Origin: Nesterenkonia sp. E16_10
Lineage (GTDB): Bacteria > Actinomycetota > Actinomycetes > Actinomycetales > Micrococcaceae
Direction of reading: 5' to 3'
NCBI RefSeq assembly: GCF_017347085.1
Contig: NZ_JADPSA010000031.1
Location: 1-54,007 of the forward strand
DNA: 54,007 nt
This document shows, piece by piece, positions 49,571-54,007 of the stretch. A model generated the notes under the pieces. It saw only the letters and a program-made list of their open reading frames with translations, had not been told where the DNA came from and made no database searches. Made by a program: the position numbers and the translations under genes. Positions within the stretch are counted from its first letter, which is position 1; each line of letters starts with the position of its first letter.

Positions 49571-49816
49571 TCAGAGGCCGAGCTCGGCCATCAGTTCCTC
49601 GTGGGAGAGCTGGCCATCTTCGCTGCGTGCTTCCCGGGCGCCGCGAATATCAGTCTGGTCTTCAAGGGCCTGGACCGCGCGGTCGAAGAACTCGGGGGAG
49701 ACCACCACGGCTTTGCGTCGGCTGCCACGGCTAAGGATCTCCACCGGCTCGCGCTGCGCGTCATCGAGGATCTTGCTCTGGTGAGCCCGGAAGTCGCTGA
49801 GGGTTGTACTGGTCAT
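49571..49816 (-). CDS. Phd/YefM-family antitoxin
   Basis: The 81-residue protein starts MTSTTLSDFRAHQSKILDDA and continues REPVEILSRGSRRKAVVVSP, the Phd/YefM DNA-binding fold, followed by an acidic helical C-terminus that would cover RelE. It neutralises the toxin and represses the pair. First gene of the module. Confidence 0.9.
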   Translation of the reverse strand: MTSTTLSDFRAHQSKILDDAQREPVEILSRGSRRKAVVVSPEFFDRAVQALEDQTDIRGAREARSEDGQLSHEELMAELGL

Positions 49817-49991
49817 GAGCTAAGAGTACATCTTGTACAAGTAGGGCTCAATCGCCACTAGTTGGGGGCGTCTCACTCAATATTGGTTTTCTGAGACTCG
49901 AGTGGAGTACGGGTGCTGAGGTAAGCCCCGATCAAGGAAGTGTCGGTGCGGATACTTGACCCGCGGGAAAGAAACCTAGATACTTTCCTGT

Positions 49992-50456
49992 ATGGAGAAA
50001 AACTCTGAGGAAAGCGACGCACTCGACGCGGTGGCTACCGCCCGTAGGAGACTCGCCGAGCGGCTATACACTCCATGGTGGTATCACCCGGTCCTCGGTC
50101 TGTTACTCGGCACCCTCGTACTCCAGCTCGGCGGTGTCCTCGGTCGACCTGCGATGTTCCTCATCCCGGTGCCTGTGCTCGGCATCATCGTGTTGGGGCG
50201 CATCTACCGGCGTCTGTCCGGTATCGACCTCTACGGGGACGAAGCGCTCGACGGGGGCCAAAGCGGGCGGTCACTGCTCGCCATCTATGTGTCTGGCATC
50301 ACCATCTGCTTCGCCGCGGGTTTTCTGCTGGGCAATCAGCTCGGCATTGCCTGGACTCCTTGGGTGATCGCTGCGATCCTCGTCGTGGGCACGGTCGTTG
50401 TGGGGCGCCGCTATGACGGGCTGCTGCGCACACAGCTGAGAAGTGCCGCACCATGA
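49992..50456 (+). CDS. Four-helix membrane protein paired with a wHTH regulator
   Basis: The 154-residue protein has four predicted helices (starting GLLLGTLVLQLGGVLG, VPVLGIIVLGRIY, AIYVSGITICFAAGFLLG, WVIAAILVVGTVVVG). It belongs to a group of small actinobacterial membrane proteins encoded with a winged-helix regulator; the function is not known. Its stop overlaps the next start by 4 bases, so the two are made together. Confidence 0.75.
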   Translation: MEKNSEESDALDAVATARRRLAERLYTPWWYHPVLGLLLGTLVLQLGGVLGRPAMFLIPVPVLGIIVLGRIYRRLSGIDLYGDEALDGGQSGRSLLAIYVSGITICFAAGFLLGNQLGIAWTPWVIAAILVVGTVVVGRRYDGLLRTQLRSAAP

Positions 50457-50761
50457 CCGAGGAGTCAATCGACGACGGCCTCGATCCGCTGATCCACGAG
50501 ATCGTTCGGTTGCGCATCTGCGCGACCCTAGCGGCCACGACGGCGGTCGAGGCAAAGACCCTCAAGGAAGTGGCCGGGATCAGCGACTCGGCACTCAGTA
50601 AACATCTGCGCCGCCTCACCGACGCTGGCTACGTCTCGCAGGCCCTGGGCGCATCTCGTGGGCCTGGTCGTCCTCGGACCTGGGTCTCCCTCACTGCGCG
50701 CGGCCATACCGCCTACGCCCAACATGTGGCAGCGCTGCAACGCCTCACACGGAAACCCTGA
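50453..50761 (+). CDS. MarR/ArsR-like winged-helix regulator
   Basis: This 102-residue protein has a compact winged helix: IVRLRICATLAATTAVEAKT, then LKEVAGISDSALSKHLRRLT, recognition helix, and the wing DAGYVSQALGASRGPGRPRT with VSLTARGHTAY. It is likely to repress its own operon and to respond to the membrane protein or a small ligand. Translationally coupled to it. Confidence 0.85.
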   Translation: MTEESIDDGLDPLIHEIVRLRICATLAATTAVEAKTLKEVAGISDSALSKHLRRLTDAGYVSQALGASRGPGRPRTWVSLTARGHTAYAQHVAALQRLTRKP

Positions 50762-50807
50762 CAGGTCCGGCCCAGCCGGATCGTCCGTGCCGTAAATGTT
50801 GGTTTCT

Positions 50808-52267
50808 GACCACAGATCGACCGAGACTCGGAACTGAGCGATACGCCTACGCCGTTGTAGTCAGAAACCGGCTCATCCCAATCGGGGGTGTAGGAGTTGG
50901 GGTCTGAAGCCGCCGGTCTCGAGCAGGCTTCGGGCGATGTAGTTGGTCAGGTTGCGGAACCCGAGTGCGGAGCCGCGCAGGTGTTCGAGCCGTCCGTTGA
51001 GTGCCTCGGTCGGCCCGTTGCTGGTGCCGGGTCGTTCGAAGTAGGCGAGCACGTCGGCGGCTCGCTTCTTCAGGGTCCGGCCCAGGGTGGTGAGCTCGGT
51101 GAGCACCTTGGGGACGCCGGCGCTGAGGTCGGTGATCAGCTTCTCCATGAGCTCGCGGCCACGTTGCCGGTCCTCGTGGCGATAGGCGGCGATCATCCGC
51201 TGGTAGACACCCCAGGTCGCCTCGACCTCGACGTGAGCGTCATCAACGAACAGCGCGCGTAGCCTGTCGCTCTGCTTGTCGGTGAGCAGGTCCGCGCCGG
51301 TGTGCAGCGTGCGCCGCGACTTGTAGAGCGGATCGTCCCTGAACCCACGGTGCCCGTGGATCGCGAGTTGGACCCGGCGCCGGCACCTGTCGAGGGCGTC
51401 ACCGGCCAGGCGCACGACGTGGAAGGGATCCATCACCGTGACCGCGTCCGGGATCTCCTCCGCAGCGGCGGTCTTGAACCCGGTGAAGCCGTCCATCGCG
51501 ACCACCTCGACCGCGTCACGGAAGGCGTCGTCGCGGTCGGCGAGCCAGGTCTTGAATGCCGCCTTCGACCGGCCCTCGACCATGTCCAGCAGCCTTGCTG
51601 GGCCGGCGCCATCGCGGACCGGGGTGAGGTCGATGATCACGGTGACGTACTTGTCGCCACGCCTGGTGTGGCGCCAGACGTGCTCATCGACGCCAATGAC
51701 CTTCACGCCCTCGAACCGCGTGGGGTCGTTGATCAGCAGCCGCTTGCCTTCGGCCAGGACCGCGTTGTTGGCGGTGTCCCACGCGACCCCGAGTCCCTCG
51801 GTGACACGGGCGACGGTGAGGTGTGCGACCACGATCCCTTCCAGCGCCCACCGCAGCCCGGTGCGCGAGAGCTTCGCGCGTGGCTCCGCCGCGGCGCTGG
51901 TGTCTTGGCGCCACACGTGTCCGCAGTCGGCACAGCGGTAGCGGCGCACTACAACTTCCAGCACGGTCGGTCGCCAGCCCAGCGGCTCGTGGTCCAACCG
52001 CCGGATCACGGTGTCACGAGCGGCGCCTTCGCTGCCGCACCGTCGGCACCACTGATCTGGTTCCACCACGCGGCACGCGAGGACCGCACGATCCGGTTCA
52101 AGTCGTTGCCCGATCACGCTCAGACCGAGGCCGTCGAGTCGAGCGAAGGCGGTCAGGTCAGGGCGGCCGAAGCCGGCCGGCGGGGTAGCGTCGGACACGT
52201 CGAGGTCTTTCGGATGGATGGCGTAGGAACCTCCATCGTCGGGAGACCTCGACGTCTATCTGCGGAC
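50808..52267 (-). mobile_element. ISL3-family insertion sequence (ends tentative)
   Basis: The element carries one transposase gene. Candidate terminal repeats are GACCACAGATCGAC (50808-50821) and the complement of 52254-52267, which match at 11 of 14 positions. I could not find an 8-bp target duplication outside them, so the true ends could lie a few bases away. A GGTTTCTGAC/GTCAGAAACC dyad lies at the left end (50801-50868). A partial second copy of the right end is found at 53895-54007. Confidence 0.6.
50873..52198 (-). CDS. ISL3-family transposase
   Basis: The 441-residue protein has the ISL3 layout: two CxxC pairs in the N-terminal zinc-binding part (CRRCG, CADCGH), an HTH region, then the DDE core with IGVDEHVW, VVAMDGFTGFK and the glutamate in SNGPTEALNGRLEHL. 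It appears full length and intact, so the element may still be mobile. It is unrelated to conjugation and marks a boundary where codon usage changes toward a different GC-rich background. Confidence 0.93.
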   Translation of the reverse strand: MSDATPPAGFGRPDLTAFARLDGLGLSVIGQRLEPDRAVLACRVVEPDQWCRRCGSEGAARDTVIRRLDHEPLGWRPTVLEVVVRRYRCADCGHVWRQDTSAAAEPRAKLSRTGLRWALEGIVVAHLTVARVTEGLGVAWDTANNAVLAEGKRLLINDPTRFEGVKVIGVDEHVWRHTRRGDKYVTVIIDLTPVRDGAGPARLLDMVEGRSKAAFKTWLADRDDAFRDAVEVVAMDGFTGFKTAAAEEIPDAVTVMDPFHVVRLAGDALDRCRRRVQLAIHGHRGFRDDPLYKSRRTLHTGADLLTDKQSDRLRALFVDDAHVEVEATWGVYQRMIAAYRHEDRQRGRELMEKLITDLSAGVPKVLTELTTLGRTLKKRAADVLAYFERPGTSNGPTEALNGRLEHLRGSALGFRNLTNYIARSLLETGGFRPQLLHPRLG

Positions 52268-52305
52268 CGACTCGGCGGGGCGCGATCGTCTCGTGCGTTG
52301 GCGGA

Positions 52306-52617
52306 CTACGGGAGCTTGGACGCGAGGACGTCGGCCGCCAGGATCTCGGGTGCTGCGCCGAGGAGGTGCTGGTTGGCCATCAGGGCTGCGACGATGGCGC
52401 CGTTGGCGTGGGCGTCGCGAGCGGCCTCGTCGGGGAATGCATCGAAGATCCAGAAGGTGTCGGCGTGGGTCCTAGCCGCGAACCAGACAATCGTTCCTAC
52501 TTCTTCGTTGGCGAGTGCGACAGCGCCGGCGAGCAGATCGGCGACCGCGTCGTGCTGTCCATCGGCCGCGACGATCTTGGCGACGAAGGCATACGGAAGT
52601 GATGCGGGTGTGGACAT
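52306..52617 (-). CDS. Antibiotic-biosynthesis-monooxygenase (ABM) domain protein
   Basis: ATG 52617 follows AAGGAG by about 8 bases and gives 103 residues: YAFVAKIVAADGQHDAVADL, GTIVWFAARTHADTFWIFDA, ANGAIVAALMANQHLLGAAP. This is the dimeric ferredoxin-like ABM/quinol monooxygenase fold, active on quinols or related compounds without cofactors. The catalytic residues cannot be confirmed by eye. It is divergent from an AraC regulator, the likely controller. Confidence 0.82.
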   Translation of the reverse strand: MSTPASLPYAFVAKIVAADGQHDAVADLLAGAVALANEEVGTIVWFAARTHADTFWIFDAFPDEAARDAHANGAIVAALMANQHLLGAAPEILAADVLASKLP

Positions 52618-52724
52618 GAGGAGTTCTCCTTGACGTCGGGGTTCTTCGTGGGGCAAGTTCAGCATATGACGAGCGAGGGCCGATGGGGAGTGGCGTATAC
52701 GGCAGTATTGCTATTATTCACGCC

Positions 52725-53666
52725 ATGCGTATCGGACTGATCGCGATCGACGGCTGCTTCGGTTCGGCGGTCGCGTCGGTCATCGACATCGTGCGGGTGG
52801 CCGACGGAGCCCGCGGCGATGTCGACCCGCGGATCGACCCGATCGAACTCGCCATCCTCGGACCGAAACGGCGAGTGACCACGACGGCATCGATGACCCT
52901 GTCGGTGGACCACCCGCTGTCGGAGTCCGGAGAGTTCGACGTGGTCGTCGTCCCTGCGCTTGGAACCCTCACGGCCGCCGCGACCCACGACGCCCTCCAG
53001 AGCCGAGATGCTCGTTCGGTCATCGCCTCACTCGGGCGCCTCGACGAGGCGACCACCCGGATCGCCGCGGCGTGCACCGGCGTGTTCGCCGTCGCCGAGA
53101 CCGGACGGATGCATCATCGGCGGGCGACGACCAGCTGGTTCCTGGGGCCGGAGTTCCTGAAGCGCTATCCGACCGTCGCCCTCGATCTCGACACCATGGT
53201 CGTGGTCGACGGGAACCTCGTCACCGCCGGCGCCGCCTTCGCCCACATCGACCTCGCGCTCTCACTCGTGCGATCGATTAGCCCCGACCTGGCCCAACAT
53301 GTCGCCAAGCTCCTCATCATCGACGAGCGCCCGTCGCAGGCGGCTTTCGTCGCCTACGAACATCTCCGGCACGAGGACCCGATCGTCGTCGAGTTCGAAC
53401 GCTTCGTGCGCGCCCGCCTGGACGAACCGTTCAACGTCGCCTTCGTCGCGCAGTCGCTCGGCACCAGCCGGCGCACCCTCGAACGACGAGTCCGTGCGGC
53501 GCTCAACCTCACTCCGCTCGGCTTCGTCCAACGGCTTCGCACCGAACGAGCTCGGCACCTCTCAGCAACCACGGACCTCACCTCCGCCGAGATCGCGCTA
53601 CGGGTCGGCTACGCGAACGCCGAGACTCTGCGCTCCCTCCTGCGCAGGGAGCGACGCCGTTCCTGA
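52725..53666 (+). CDS. GlxA-type AraC regulator with DJ-1/PfpI domain
   Basis: ATG 52725 gives 313 residues: an N-terminal DJ-1/PfpI-like domain (residues 1-190, MRIGLIAIDGCFGSAVASVI and AAACTGVFAVAETG with the conserved cysteine in ACTG) and a C-terminal AraC helix-turn-helix (about 225-310, NVAFVAQSLGTSRRTLERRV). The DJ-1 part binds ligands rather than acting as a peptidase in this family. It likely regulates the divergent ABM gene across the 107-base gap. Confidence 0.9.
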   Translation: MRIGLIAIDGCFGSAVASVIDIVRVADGARGDVDPRIDPIELAILGPKRRVTTTASMTLSVDHPLSESGEFDVVVVPALGTLTAAATHDALQSRDARSVIASLGRLDEATTRIAAACTGVFAVAETGRMHHRRATTSWFLGPEFLKRYPTVALDLDTMVVVDGNLVTAGAAFAHIDLALSLVRSISPDLAQHVAKLLIIDERPSQAAFVAYEHLRHEDPIVVEFERFVRARLDEPFNVAFVAQSLGTSRRTLERRVRAALNLTPLGFVQRLRTERARHLSATTDLTSAEIALRVGYANAETLRSLLRRERRRS

Positions 53667-54007
53667 CCTATCGCCATGCCTGTAGCCGGTGTCCTAGCGC
53701 TCGGTTGGAACCACCTCTCAGCACGTCGCGTCGACGCTCCTGCGTCGCCCCTGGACGACCCACTCGACACGCCCGCAGCACAGCCCATGTGACGTGCCCC
53801 GGCTTCCCGGACGGTCGGGGTTGGGTGGCTGTGATGTCGCTGCGTTCTCGTCGAGAGGGTCAGCAGACCCGATCAGGGTCGATTGGGATGAGCCGCGAAG
53901 GCGGTTAGGTCAGGGCGGCCGAAGCCGGCCGGCGGGGTAGCGTCGGACACGTCGAGGTCTTTCGGATGGATGGCGTAGGAACCTCCATCGTCGGGAAACC
54001 TCGACGT
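53667..54007. other. Intergenic DNA ending in an IS-derived repeat
   Basis: No gene is supported here. From 53895 to the window end the sequence repeats the right end of the ISL3 element. Directly before it, 53880-53895 matches the transposase 3' end in the opposite sense. Confidence 0.6.
53895..54007. repeat. 113-bp direct repeat of the ISL3 right end
   Basis: This segment equals 52143-52255 at all but two positions (C to T at 53906, G to A near the end) in the same orientation. It contains the first ~18 codons of the transposase and the upstream DNA. The identity reaches the window edge, so the terminal repeat itself should lie just outside. Confidence 0.9.

Noticed and set aside
51302-52633. 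443-codon plus-strand frame
   Set aside because: It is antisense to the ISL3 transposase and runs across the ABM gene; composition is not protein-like.

Overview
The window is high-GC actinobacterial DNA. It carries Lsr2, an actinobacterial relaxase, an SCO6880-family type IV secretion (T4SS) protein, DUF4913/DUF6226/DUF6668 proteins, a BioQ-type TetR regulator and a LexA box of actinobacterial type. A Micrococcales host such as Brevibacterium or a relative is my best inference, but the genus cannot be proved from the sequence. Relaxase, coupling protein, T4SS ATPase and membrane channel, a Replicase-type initiator, ParA/ParB-like partition genes, plasmid umuDC and several toxin-antitoxin modules together indicate a conjugative plasmid, or an integrated copy of one, rather than core chromosome.

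Layout. 0-10 kb: a cut ArdC-like antirestriction gene, an EamA transporter, a small HTH/coiled-coil operon, a candidate oriT, the mobilization operon (MobC-like, relaxase, coiled-coil protein, DUF4913, DUF6226) and a VirD4 coupling-protein operon. 9.5-17.5 kb: maintenance and mobility genes, namely a PIN/HTH toxin-antitoxin pair, an orphan MbcA/ParS-like antitoxin, a three-gene recombinase set (active tyrosine recombinase, HTH, zinc-ribbon degenerate recombinase), an unknown gene coupled to an XRE-ImmA gene, and a beheaded PIN gene. 18-32.5 kb: metabolic cargo. It holds an MFS gene of lower GC, an MFS plus quinone-oxidoreductase operon divergent from a three-subunit biotin-dependent carboxylase operon with a LacI regulator, then a biotin-uptake operon (bioY, acyl-CoA ligase, thiolase, bioM, bioN) divergent from bioQ, and a CHY zinc-finger gene. 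32.6-43.9 kb: a Fic toxin with a 51-residue basic partner, the leftward T4SS operon, and a divergent rightward operon (HTH, membrane-anchored sensor-like protein, deviant ParA-like ATPase, small proteins, RHH). 44-50.8 kb: replication initiator, SOS-controlled umuDC, a repeat-rich partition locus with parA and an RHH gene, lsr2, a RelE/Phd pair, and a membrane-protein/wHTH pair. 50.8-54 kb: an ISL3-family insertion sequence, an ABM monooxygenase, a GlxA-type AraC regulator, and a 113-bp repeat of the IS end at the window edge.

How the genes fit together. The cargo appears internally linked: the carboxylase needs biotinylated carrier protein and the neighbouring operon imports biotin. The carboxylase promoter has a CRP/GlxR-like site followed by two tandem LacI-type palindromes, and the bioY/bioQ gap has two BioQ-type palindromes. 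The plasmid backbone is split around this cargo. Copy control, partition, SOS mutagenesis and toxin-antitoxin genes surround the replication gene.

All calls come from reading the sequence and from family knowledge; no database search was run.
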